Below, one piece after another: positions 1 through 7,240 of a stretch of 17,680 bases of DNA. The first letter of the stretch is position 1, and each line of letters begins with the position of its first letter. Below the pieces are notes generated by a model. It saw nothing but the letters and a program-made list of their open reading frames with translations, searched no databases and was not told the origin of the DNA. Source of the DNA: CAKOSP01 sp964369625 (GTDB taxonomy: Bacteria; Bacillota_I; Bacilli_A; RF39; UBA660); assembly GCA_964369625.1 (NCBI GenBank), contig CAYJFC010000023.1:1-17680 (forward strand). Reading direction: 5' to 3'. The position numbers were made by a program, and so were the translations under genes.

Positions 1-1006
1 CACGTTTACCTAGTAAGTTTTGTCTAAATCTACCTTGTTTACCTTTAAGCATTGATGATAAGCTTTTAAGCGGTCTAGAGTTTGCAGAAGTTACACTTCT
101 ACCTCTTCTACCGTTATCAAAAAGTGAATCAACAGCTTCTTGAAGCATTCTTTTTTCATTTTGAACAATAATTCCTGGAGCTCCAAGTTCTAATAACTTT
201 TTAAGACGATTATTTCTATTAATAATTCTTCTATAAAGGTCATTTAAATCACTTGTAGCAAATCTTCCACCATCTAATTGAATCATCGGTCTAAGTTCTG
301 GAGGAATTACTGGAATAACATCAAGTACCATCCAATCTGGATTATTATTTGATTCTTCAAATGCAACTAAACAATCAAGACGTTTAACAAGTCTAACTCT
401 TTTTTGACTAGTAGCTGTTTCGAGTTCTTTTCTAACGTTTTCAAGTTCTTTAGCTATATCTACTTCACTAAGTAAAATTTTAATAGCTTCAGCACCCATA
501 CCAACTTTAAAAGTATTTCCATATTTTTCATAATATGCTCTATACTCTTTGTCAGATAATGTTTGTTTTTTCTCAAGAGGAGCTTTTCCTGGATCTATTA
601 CTACATGACTAACAAAGTATAATACTTCTTCTAAGTCACGTGGTGACATATCTAGTACTAATCCCATTTTTGATGGAACTCCTTTAAAGAACCAAATGTG
701 AGAACAAGGAGCAGCAAGTTCAATGTGCCCCATTCTTTCTCTTCTTACATTTGATCTAGTTACTTCAACACCACAACGATCACATACGATATTTTTATAT
801 CTTAATCTTTTGTATTTTCCGCAACTACATTCAAAGTCTTTTGATGGACCAAATATTTTTTCACAAAATAATCCATCTCTTTCAGGTTTAAGTGTACGAT
901 AATTGATTGTTTCAGGTTTTTTAACTTCACCATATGACCAACTACGTATTTTATCAGGACTAGCTATACCAATTTTAATTCCTTTAAAATTATTAACATC
1001 TAACAT
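1..1006 (-). CDS. rpoC: DNA-directed RNA polymerase beta' subunit, N-terminal part (runs off the left edge)
   Basis: This is the catalytic beta' subunit of RNA polymerase, of which only the first 335 codons are present. The start is ATG (complement of 1004-1006), with an AGGTGAGG Shine-Dalgarno sequence at 1012-1019 that overlaps the rpoB stop codon; the gap to rpoB is 11 nt. Visible features are the zinc-binding domain with Cys60, Cys62, Cys75 and Cys78, the clamp segment with PVIPPELRPMIQLDGGRFAT at about residues 235-255, and the switch region ending in GKQGRFRQNLLGKR at the window edge. The NADFDGD metal-binding active-site loop would lie beyond the edge and cannot be checked. Truncation is due to the window, not to a mutation. 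Identity is certain from the sequence and from its position after rpoB. Confidence 0.98.
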   Translation of the reverse strand, partial: MLDVNNFKGIKIGIASPDKIRSWSYGEVKKPETINYRTLKPERDGLFCEKIFGPSKDFECSCGKYKRLRYKNIVCDRCGVEVTRSNVRRERMGHIELAAPCSHIWFFKGVPSKMGLVLDMSPRDLEEVLYFVSHVVIDPGKAPLEKKQTLSDKEYRAYYEKYGNTFKVGMGAEAIKILLSEVDIAKELENVRKELETATSQKRVRLVKRLDCLVAFEESNNNPDWMVLDVIPVIPPELRPMIQLDGGRFATSDLNDLYRRIINRNNRLKKLLELGAPGIIVQNEKRMLQEAVDSLFDNGRRGRSVTSANSRPLKSLSSMLKGKQGRFRQNLLGKR

Positions 1007-1017
1007 ATATGCCTCAC

Positions 1018-4000
1018 CTACTCCCCTTCTTCTTCAAGTTCTATATCTCCAGGAAATTCTAAATCATCTAAATCTTCATGAAAATCATCTTCAGTTTCTT
1101 CAGTAACTTCTGGTTCTTCAATAACTTCTTCTTTTATATTTTCTTTTAATTCAATTTCTTCAATTTTAAATGCTGTATCAGGTTCTTCTTCTTCCATATC
1201 TTTGAATTCACATACTTCATCTTCTTTATTAACTACTTGAACATCAAGTCCTAGAGCTTGGAATTCTTTTACAAGTACTCTAAAGCTTTCTGGAACTCCT
1301 GCTTGATTTACAAGTTTTCCTTTTACTAAAGCTTCATAAACTTTAACACGTCCTACAATATCATCTGACTTAATAGTTAATATTTCTTGAAGAACATGTG
1401 CTGCACCATATGCATATAGTGCCCAAACTTCCATTTCTCCGAATCTTTGTCCACCGAACTGAGCTTTTCCTCCTAGAGGTTGCTGAGTAACTAGTGAGTA
1501 AGGTCCAGTAGCACGAGCATGTAATTTATCATCAACCATGTGATGAAGTTTAACCATGTACATTACACCAACAGATACTTTATTATCGAATTTATCTCCT
1601 GTTCTACCATCGTATAAAACAGTTTTAGCATCGTCATCCATACCTGCTTCTTTTATTTCTTCTTTTATATCATCCCAAGATGCTGAGTCAAATACTGGAG
1701 TTGCATAATGCACACCCATTTTCTTACCAGCCATACCTAAATGGATTTCTAAAATTTGTCCAATGTTCATACGAGATGGAACCCCAAGTGGATTAAGCAT
1801 TACATCAACTGGTCGACCATCTGGCATATAAGGCATATCTTCAGAAGGTAAAACTAATGAAATAACCCCTTTATTACCATGTCTTCCTGACATTTTATCC
1901 CCTACTTGGATTTTTCTTTTTTGAACAATGTAAACTCTGATTACTTTACTTACACCAGGTTCTAGTTCATCACTATTTTCCTTAGTATAAATTTTAACAT
2001 CATGAACGATACCAGCTGCACCGTGTTCAACACGTAAACTTGTATCTCTAACTTCACGAGCTTTTTCACCAAAGATAGCATGTAATAATTTTTCTTCTGA
2101 AGTAAGTTCTTGTACACCTTTAGGTGTTACTTTACCTACTAATATATCGCCTTCTTGTACTTCTGTACCAATTCTAACAATTCCTTCATTAGTTAAATTT
2201 TTACGAGCTTCTTCACCTACATTAGGTATATCTCTAGTAATTTCTTCAGGTCCTAATTTTGTATCACGACATTTAATATCGTAATGTGATATATGAAGTG
2301 ATGTATAAACATCATCTTTTACTAATCTTTCATTTAAGATAATAGCATCTTCATAGTTATATCCTTCATATGTCATGAATGCAATTGTCATATTTTTACC
2401 AAGTGCAAGTTCACCACATTCAGTTGAAGGCCCATCTGCTAACACTTGATTTGCTTTAACAGCATCTCCTGCTTTAACAAGTGGTCTATGATTAATACAA
2501 GATTCTGCATTACTTCTTTCAAAATTTGCTAAATGATATGTATCTTTTCCTTTTGCTACTTTTACTACTATTTTAAGCGAATCTGCATATTCAACTACAC
2601 CGTCTGCTTTACAAACAATAGTTGATCCAGAGTCTCTTGCAGCAATATATTCAACACCTGTTCCTACAATAGGAGCTTCTGTTTGAAGTAAAGGAACTGC
2701 TTGACGTTGCATGTTTGCTCCCATTAGTGTACGATTGGCATCATCGAACTCTAAGAAAGGTATACAACTTGCTGTTACAGATACTACTTGACTAGGAGCA
2801 ATATCTATAAGATTTACATTCATTTTATTTACAAGAACAGTATCACCGTTTAAACGAGCAATAACTTCGTCATCAATGATATTACCATCTTTGTCTAATT
2901 TTATAGTTGCTTGCGAAATATAATAATCTGCTTCTTCATCTGCAGTTAAATATTCAATTTCACTTGTTACTTTACCTTCAACAACTTTACTAAATGGAGT
3001 CATAATAAATCCATATTCATTAATTTTAGCGTATCCAGCAAGTGATGTAATAAGACCGATATTTTGTCCTTCTGGAGATTCTATCGGACAAATACGTCCA
3101 TAATGTGATGGATTAACGTCACGAACTTCCATTCCTGCACGTTCACGAGATAAACCACCTGGCCCTAGAGATGATAAACGTCTTTTGTCAGTAAGTTCTG
3201 CTATTGGATTAATTTGATCCATGAATTTTGATAACTGTGAAGAACCAAAAAATTCTTTTAATGCAGCTGTTACTGGACGAATATTTATAAGTGTTTTAGG
3301 AGTAGCATTTTCTATTTCTTGAGTAGTCATTCTTTCACGAATTACTCTTTCCATACGAGCCATACCAACTCTAAATTGTCCACCTATAAGTTCTCCAACT
3401 TGTCTAACTCGTCTATTTCCTAAATGATCTATTTCATCTACATCTCCTACATTAAAATGTAGACCTATATAGTATGATAATGAAGAATAAATATCAGGTA
3501 TAGTTAATCTTCTAATATCAATGTTTTGATCAACACCAACTATAGTAAATACTTTTTCATCATTTTCAGGATTAACAATTTTAATAGTTTGAATATTGTT
3601 AATATCATCTAATTCTTCATTTATTAAAGTTTCACTGATGTTGTAACCTTCAGAAAATATTTTTCTGATATCATTTGCCATAAGTTTAGTGATTTTTTCA
3701 CCTTTTTTATAAACAACTTTTTTATCAATTTTAATATCTTCAGCTAATACTTGATTAATTAAACGATCAACAACATTTAATTTTTTATTAAATTTATAAC
3801 GTCCTACTTTAGCTAAATCATATCTAAATCTATCAAAGAATCTAGTAATTAATTGATTTTTAGCAGAATCTAAAGTTGCAGGTTCTCCTGGTCTTAATTT
3901 CTCATAAATTTCAATTAAAGCTTCTTCAGTATTATTAGTTGAATCTTTTTCTAAAGTAGCTTGAATAAAGTCATTATCACCAAATAATTTAATAATGTCT

Positions 4001-4614
4001 TCGTTACTTGATAAACCAAGCGCACGTAAAAACGTTGTTACTGTAACTTTTCTTGTTCTATCTATTCTAACGTAAATTACATTTCTAACATCAGTTTCAT
4101 ATTCTAACCAAGTACCTTTATTAGGTATTACTTCAGCAGATACTACTCTTCTTCCGTTTTTATCAATTTCTCTTTTACAATAAATAGATGGACTTCTTAC
4201 AAGTTGAGATACTATAACTCTCTCTGCTCCATTAATAATAAATGTTCCTGCATCTGTCATTAACGGCATATCTCCTAAGAAAATAGATTGTTCTTTTACT
4301 TCACCAGTTTCGTGAATAAAAAGACGTGCGTCTACTTTAAGTGGAGATGCGTAATTTACCATTCTCTCTTTTGCCTCTTTAATAGAGTATCTTGGTTCAT
4401 CGAAATAATATTCTCCGAACTCAAGTGAAATATTTCCTGTAAAACTTTCTACTGGAAATAGATCTTCAAAAACCTCCTTAATACCGTTCTCAAGGAAATC
4501 TTGATAAGATTTCTTTTGGATTTCCAAAAGATCTTGTAATTCCAAGGTGCTCTTTGTTTTTGCGAAACTTCTTCTCTCGCGATAGTCTCCGAATTTTTTT
4601 AATTTATATGCCAC
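1018..4614 (-). CDS. rpoB: DNA-directed RNA polymerase beta subunit
   Basis: Beta subunit of RNA polymerase, 1198 aa, close to the Bacillus length. The start is GTG at 4612-4614 with GGGGTG 6 nt upstream; the N-terminus MAYKLKKFGDYRERRSFAK is typical for Firmicutes. The fork/rifampicin region (about residues 457-500) and the active-site GDKMSGRHGNKG motif (about 905-915) are intact. Two rifampicin-contact positions differ from the sensitive consensus: residue 463 is Lys (codon 3226-3228; E. coli Gln513) and residue 476 is Asp (codon 3187-3189; E. coli His526), while the equivalents of Asp516 and Ser531 are kept. By family knowledge these predict intrinsic rifampicin resistance. The last 60 residues (1139-1198) form an acidic tail with 31 Asp/Glu and three Lys. 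The gene is co-transcribed with rpoC; no terminator is seen between them. Confidence 0.99.
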   Translation of the reverse strand: MAYKLKKFGDYRERRSFAKTKSTLELQDLLEIQKKSYQDFLENGIKEVFEDLFPVESFTGNISLEFGEYYFDEPRYSIKEAKERMVNYASPLKVDARLFIHETGEVKEQSIFLGDMPLMTDAGTFIINGAERVIVSQLVRSPSIYCKREIDKNGRRVVSAEVIPNKGTWLEYETDVRNVIYVRIDRTRKVTVTTFLRALGLSSNEDIIKLFGDNDFIQATLEKDSTNNTEEALIEIYEKLRPGEPATLDSAKNQLITRFFDRFRYDLAKVGRYKFNKKLNVVDRLINQVLAEDIKIDKKVVYKKGEKITKLMANDIRKIFSEGYNISETLINEELDDINNIQTIKIVNPENDEKVFTIVGVDQNIDIRRLTIPDIYSSLSYYIGLHFNVGDVDEIDHLGNRRVRQVGELIGGQFRVGMARMERVIRERMTTQEIENATPKTLINIRPVTAALKEFFGSSQLSKFMDQINPIAELTDKRRLSSLGPGGLSRERAGMEVRDVNPSHYGRICPIESPEGQNIGLITSLAGYAKINEYGFIMTPFSKVVEGKVTSEIEYLTADEEADYYISQATIKLDKDGNIIDDEVIARLNGDTVLVNKMNVNLIDIAPSQVVSVTASCIPFLEFDDANRTLMGANMQRQAVPLLQTEAPIVGTGVEYIAARDSGSTIVCKADGVVEYADSLKIVVKVAKGKDTYHLANFERSNAESCINHRPLVKAGDAVKANQVLADGPSTECGELALGKNMTIAFMTYEGYNYEDAIILNERLVKDDVYTSLHISHYDIKCRDTKLGPEEITRDIPNVGEEARKNLTNEGIVRIGTEVQEGDILVGKVTPKGVQELTSEEKLLHAIFGEKAREVRDTSLRVEHGAAGIVHDVKIYTKENSDELEPGVSKVIRVYIVQKRKIQVGDKMSGRHGNKGVISLVLPSEDMPYMPDGRPVDVMLNPLGVPSRMNIGQILEIHLGMAGKKMGVHYATPVFDSASWDDIKEEIKEAGMDDDAKTVLYDGRTGDKFDNKVSVGVMYMVKLHHMVDDKLHARATGPYSLVTQQPLGGKAQFGGQRFGEMEVWALYAYGAAHVLQEILTIKSDDIVGRVKVYEALVKGKLVNQAGVPESFRVLVKEFQALGLDVQVVNKEDEVCEFKDMEEEEPDTAFKIEEIELKENIKEEVIEEPEVTEETEDDFHEDLDDLEFPGDIELEEEGE

Positions 4615-4694
4615 GATATCACCCCAAACCTTTGCTTTAAGACTATAAACTCACCTACAAATAAAGATGAGTTACCAATATATAATTCTACCAA
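4599..4694 (-). CDS. possible 31-aa leader peptide between rsmC and rpoB
   Basis: A reading frame opens with TTG (complement of 4692-4694), preceded by a perfect AGGAGG at 4700-4705 with 5-nt spacing. It runs 31 codons and stops at TAA (4599-4601), overlapping the first 16 nt of rpoB in another frame. The predicted peptide begins MVELYIGNSSLFVGEF. It fills the whole rsmC-rpoB gap, and its end over the rpoB GTG would allow translational coupling. Against it: the start is not ATG, the ORF is short, the same segment also folds into a hairpin (4648-4673), and I recognise no family. The AGGAGG could also be a chance purine run just after the rsmC stop. A real short gene is possible but unproven. 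Confidence 0.35.
   Translation of the reverse strand: MVELYIGNSSLFVGEFIVLKQRFGVISWHIN
4648..4673 (-). promoter_or_regulatory. hairpin in the rsmC-rpoB intergenic leader
   Basis: The minus strand contains AACTCATC, a 10-nt loop and GGTGAGTT, forming an 8-bp stem with one G-U pair. It is not followed by a U-run (TATAGTC follows), so it is not an intrinsic terminator. It lies about 35 nt upstream of the rpoB GTG. It could be an RNA processing or translation-control element for rpoB; it is also inside the possible 31-codon ORF. Confidence 0.4.
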
Positions 4695-4709
4695 GTTAAC
4701 CTCCTATTG

Positions 4710-5303
4710 TCAACGTTTTTTTGCTTTAAATATGTAAAATCCTTTACTTTTTTCCACAATGTCAATTTCATAATGATTTTCAAGTATTTTTTCAAAACTT
4801 TTGGCCCCATGATCTTTTCTCATAACAAACCATAAATATCCAGAATCATTTAAATGCTTTGTTGCTCCAACAAGTACTTTTTTCAAAACTTCTTTTCCTG
4901 CTCTTATGGGTGGATTAGTAATAATTACATCATATTTATCAGTTACATTTTCATAAGCATCACTTTCAAAAATTTGTGCATTTACTTTGTTTTCTAAAAC
5001 ATTTTTTTCTGCTAAATGCATAGCGCGTTTATTTATATCAATCATATCTACTTTTTTATCTAATATTTTTGATATTGTAATTCCCATAAACCCGTAACCA
5101 CAGCCAACATCTAAAATGCTATTTATTTCACCTAAAGTATTTTCAAAAAATACATCTAATAATAGTTTACTACCATAATCGATTTTATCTTTTGAAAAAA
5201 CTCCATTATCTGTCCAAAAACAAAAATCATATAATTTATAATTATATGTCATTTTTTTCAGTTCACTCTTTAAATTTTCATCGTTTGTAAAATATTGTCC
5301 CAA
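4710..5303 (-). CDS. rsmC: RsmC-like class I SAM-dependent RNA methyltransferase (YbxB family)
   Basis: Probable 16S rRNA (guanine-N2) methyltransferase of the RsmC/YbxB family, 197 aa. The Rossmann SAM-binding motif I LDVGCGYGFMG is at residues 64-74 and the catalytic motif IV TNPPIRAG, typical of RsmC-type N2-guanine methyltransferases, at 129-136. The start chosen is TTG (5301-5303) with AAAGGGG at 5312-5318; the protein then begins (M)GQYFTNDENLKSE, which matches the usual N-terminus of the family. The frame stays open to 5351, but a TTGGCA-17-TATAAT promoter lies inside that extension, so the longer form would start upstream of the transcript. The gene just upstream of rpoB is ybxB in Bacillus, supporting the assignment. 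The stop is TGA, two codons before an in-frame TAG. Confidence 0.9.
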   Translation of the reverse strand: MGQYFTNDENLKSELKKMTYNYKLYDFCFWTDNGVFSKDKIDYGSKLLLDVFFENTLGEINSILDVGCGYGFMGITISKILDKKVDMIDINKRAMHLAEKNVLENKVNAQIFESDAYENVTDKYDVIITNPPIRAGKEVLKKVLVGATKHLNDSGYLWFVMRKDHGAKSFEKILENHYEIDIVEKSKGFYIFKAKKR

Positions 5304-5333
5304 ATTAACGGCCCCTTTGGTAAAACTGGTTTT

Positions 5334-5362
5334 ATTATAACACATTGTCAATTAATTGCCAA
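5334..5362 (-). promoter_or_regulatory. promoter of rsmC-rpoB-rpoC
   Basis: The minus strand reads TTGGCA (5357-5362), a 17-nt spacer and TATAAT (5334-5339). Predicted transcription start is near 5327, about 24 nt before the rsmC TTG codon. The -35 box begins 7 nt after the sigma-factor stop codon, and no terminator lies between, so readthrough from the sigma gene into the polymerase genes is also possible. Confidence 0.8.
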
Positions 5363-5369
5363 TAAAAAT

Positions 5370-6272
5370 TTAATATATACTTTTATTTCTATTTTGACAT
5401 TTATATTTAACTAGTTGTTGTTTTTCACTTCTTATATAACCACTTTCATTTAAAACTAAAAATAATTTAGCAATGTTTCTTGATACAATTTGTCTTACTC
5501 TTTCTCTACTTATTTCACCACCAAAATAATTAGCTACTTCTTGATCACTTTTAAAATAATCATCGTCAAATCCAAATTTAACTAAAATAATATTTTGATC
5601 TCTTTTGCTAAGACCTAAATAGTCTAAGGATATTAAAATATTTTCTTTTTGAATTTTTTCTTCTACTAATATTTCTACAGATTTAGATACTGGAATATAT
5701 TCTTCATATAAAGATGACGGATTGTCACTTTCATCATTTTTATATTCATCAAACGAAAACGGTATTTTTTCTGATAATTTGTAATAATTTAAAGTATTCT
5801 TAGTAATTTGTAATTTTTCTATAATCTCTTCATCCGTAATTTGATAATTATTTTCTTTTATCAATTTCTTTATTTTTCGACAATTTTCAATGAATTTTTG
5901 TGATTTTCTCAAAACTCCACTATTTTCACCAATATATTTCGATAATTCATAAAATATACATTTAACTGCTAGAGTTGAAAAATTTATATCTCTTGATATA
6001 TCAAATATATCAATACTTTTAATTAATCCAATAATGCCTGTTTGAATTAAATCATCTTTTGGAATACTTATATAAGGCATTTTTTCTATAACGTGACCTA
6101 TTAATCTCATATTAGATAATATAAATTCTTCACGTACTTCTTTTGATCCAGATCTAATTTTACTAAAAATTTCTACTAATTCTTCTTTAGTTTTATGTGT
6201 GTATTTATCTGAGTTATAAAAATCATATGTTGATATCGTATCTTCATTTTTTTCTAAAACATTACTTTCCAT
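5370..6272 (-). CDS. alternative sigma-70 family RNA polymerase sigma factor
   Basis: Sigma factor of 300 aa that would direct core RNA polymerase to a special promoter class. Region 2 covers about residues 45-115: EEFILSNMRLIGHV, the 2.2 core-binding segment DDLIQTGIIGLIKSIDIFD at 73-91, and the 2.4 segment FSTLAVKCIFYELSKYI at 98-114. A region-3 helical segment follows (about 130-165). Region 4 carries the HTH DQEVANYF..EISRERVRQIV at about 243-263. There is no region 1.1, so it is not a housekeeping RpoD; the pattern resembles the SigB/SigF/SigG group, with an unusual 2.4 segment. The start is ATG (6270-6272) after GGGGGA; an in-frame TTG at 6284 lies upstream of that RBS and only about 5 nt from the predicted transcript start, so it is rejected. 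Which regulon it serves cannot be told here. Confidence 0.9.
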   Translation of the reverse strand: MESNVLEKNEDTISTYDFYNSDKYTHKTKEELVEIFSKIRSGSKEVREEFILSNMRLIGHVIEKMPYISIPKDDLIQTGIIGLIKSIDIFDISRDINFSTLAVKCIFYELSKYIGENSGVLRKSQKFIENCRKIKKLIKENNYQITDEEIIEKLQITKNTLNYYKLSEKIPFSFDEYKNDESDNPSSLYEEYIPVSKSVEILVEEKIQKENILISLDYLGLSKRDQNIILVKFGFDDDYFKSDQEVANYFGGEISRERVRQIVSRNIAKLFLVLNESGYIRSEKQQLVKYKCQNRNKSIY

Positions 6273-6295
6273 AATTTCCCCCAATTTAAAAACAT

Positions 6296-6322
6296 ATTAT
6301 ATCATAATTTTTTTGTATGCAA
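6296..6322 (-). promoter_or_regulatory. extended -10 promoter of the sigma-factor gene
   Basis: On the minus strand TGaTATAAT (6296-6304) is a perfect extended -10 element. The best -35 is TTGCAT (6317-6322) with a short 15-nt spacer, which an extended -10 can tolerate. Predicted start near 6289 gives an about 17-nt leader to the ATG at 6272. Confidence 0.65.
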
Positions 6323-6323
6323 T

Positions 6324-6348
6324 AAAAAAGAGTAACTAAATGTTACCC
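6324..6348 (-). terminator. Rho-independent terminator of rpsB-tsf
   Basis: The minus strand forms GGGTAAC-ATTTA-GTTACTC (7-bp stem with one G-U, 5-nt loop; 6330-6348), followed by TTTTTT. The stem includes the tsf stop codon. It separates tsf from the sigma-factor promoter. Confidence 0.8.
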
Positions 6349-7218
6349 AATTTGTTTCATTACTTCTTCAGCAAAATTTTCTTCTTTTTTCTCCATACCT
6401 TCACCAACTTCATAGCGAATCATACATAAAAGTTTAGAATCATTATTACTTAAGAAAGTTTTAATATCTACTGAATCATCTTTAACAAATACTTGATCTG
6501 CTAAACAATTTTCTTTATAGTATTTTTTAATTCTACCAGCCACCATTTTTTCAGCTATATCAGCAGGTTTTCCTTCTTCGATAGCTTGTGCTTTTAAAAT
6601 TTCTTTTTCTTGCTCTAATACCTCAGCTGGTACATCTTCTGCAAAAGCATATAATGGTTTCATAGCTGCAGCTTGCATTGCAACATCTTTAGCTATTTCT
6701 TCATTATTTCCAGTCGCCTTAATTAAAACAGCTATTTTACCACCCATATGAATGTAAGAACCAAAAACTTCATTATCTTCTTTTTCTAAAATTTCAAATC
6801 TTCTTAATGAAAGTTTTTCTCCAATTTTAGCAGTTTTACTAATAATTAAGTTACCAACTGTTCCTTCTTCATCACATGATACTTCTAATGCTTCTTCTAC
6901 AGTTTTAACATTAGCATTTAATATCGCATTTCCAGCAATATTTATCATTGATATAAATTCTTCATTTTTAGCAACAAAATCTGTTTCACTATTTATTTCA
7001 ATAATAATAGCTTTATTACCATTTATAAATACATTAGCAAGACCTTCTGCTGCTATTCTTGAAGCTTTTTTTTCTGACTTTGCAATTCCTTTTTCTCTTA
7101 AAAAATTCATTGCATCATCCATATTACCATTCGTTTCAGTTAAAGCTACTTTACAATCAAGCATTCCTGCTCCACTTATTTCACGTAATTTTTTAACCAT
7201 ACTAGCAGTTATATTCAT
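6343..7218 (-). CDS. tsf: translation elongation factor Ts
   Basis: EF-Ts, the GDP/GTP exchange factor for EF-Tu, 291 aa (usual length). The N-terminal UBA-like domain reads MVKKLREISGAGMLDCKVAL, and the EF-Tu contact motif TDFVAKN is at residues 79-85. The start is ATG (7216-7218) with AAAGGAGAT at 7225-7233. It follows rpsB after 22 nt, the standard rpsB-tsf operon, and ends in a terminator overlapping its stop codon. Nothing is abnormal in length or motifs. Confidence 0.99.
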   Translation of the reverse strand: MNITASMVKKLREISGAGMLDCKVALTETNGNMDDAMNFLREKGIAKSEKKASRIAAEGLANVFINGNKAIIIEINSETDFVAKNEEFISMINIAGNAILNANVKTVEEALEVSCDEEGTVGNLIISKTAKIGEKLSLRRFEILEKEDNEVFGSYIHMGGKIAVLIKATGNNEEIAKDVAMQAAAMKPLYAFAEDVPAEVLEQEKEILKAQAIEEGKPADIAEKMVAGRIKKYYKENCLADQVFVKDDSVDIKTFLSNNDSKLLCMIRYEVGEGMEKKEENFAEEVMKQIG

Positions 7219-7240
7219 TTATATTATCTCCTTTATTTTA

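Noticed and set aside
903..1106. Plus-strand open frames opposite rpoB/rpoC, rpsB, rmuC, asnB and the 318-aa gene
   Set aside because: They lie entirely or mostly antisense to well-supported genes, lack recognisable domains, and show no convincing RBS or promoter.
4648..4673. Terminator between rsmC and rpoB
   Set aside because: The stem is 8 bp but no U-run follows on the minus strand, and rpoB has no other convincing promoter in the gap.
4705..4712. UGA read as tryptophan (Mycoplasma code)
   Set aside because: rsmC ends TGA-CAA-TAG, which alone is ambiguous, but Trp is TGG throughout and no gene needs UGA readthrough.
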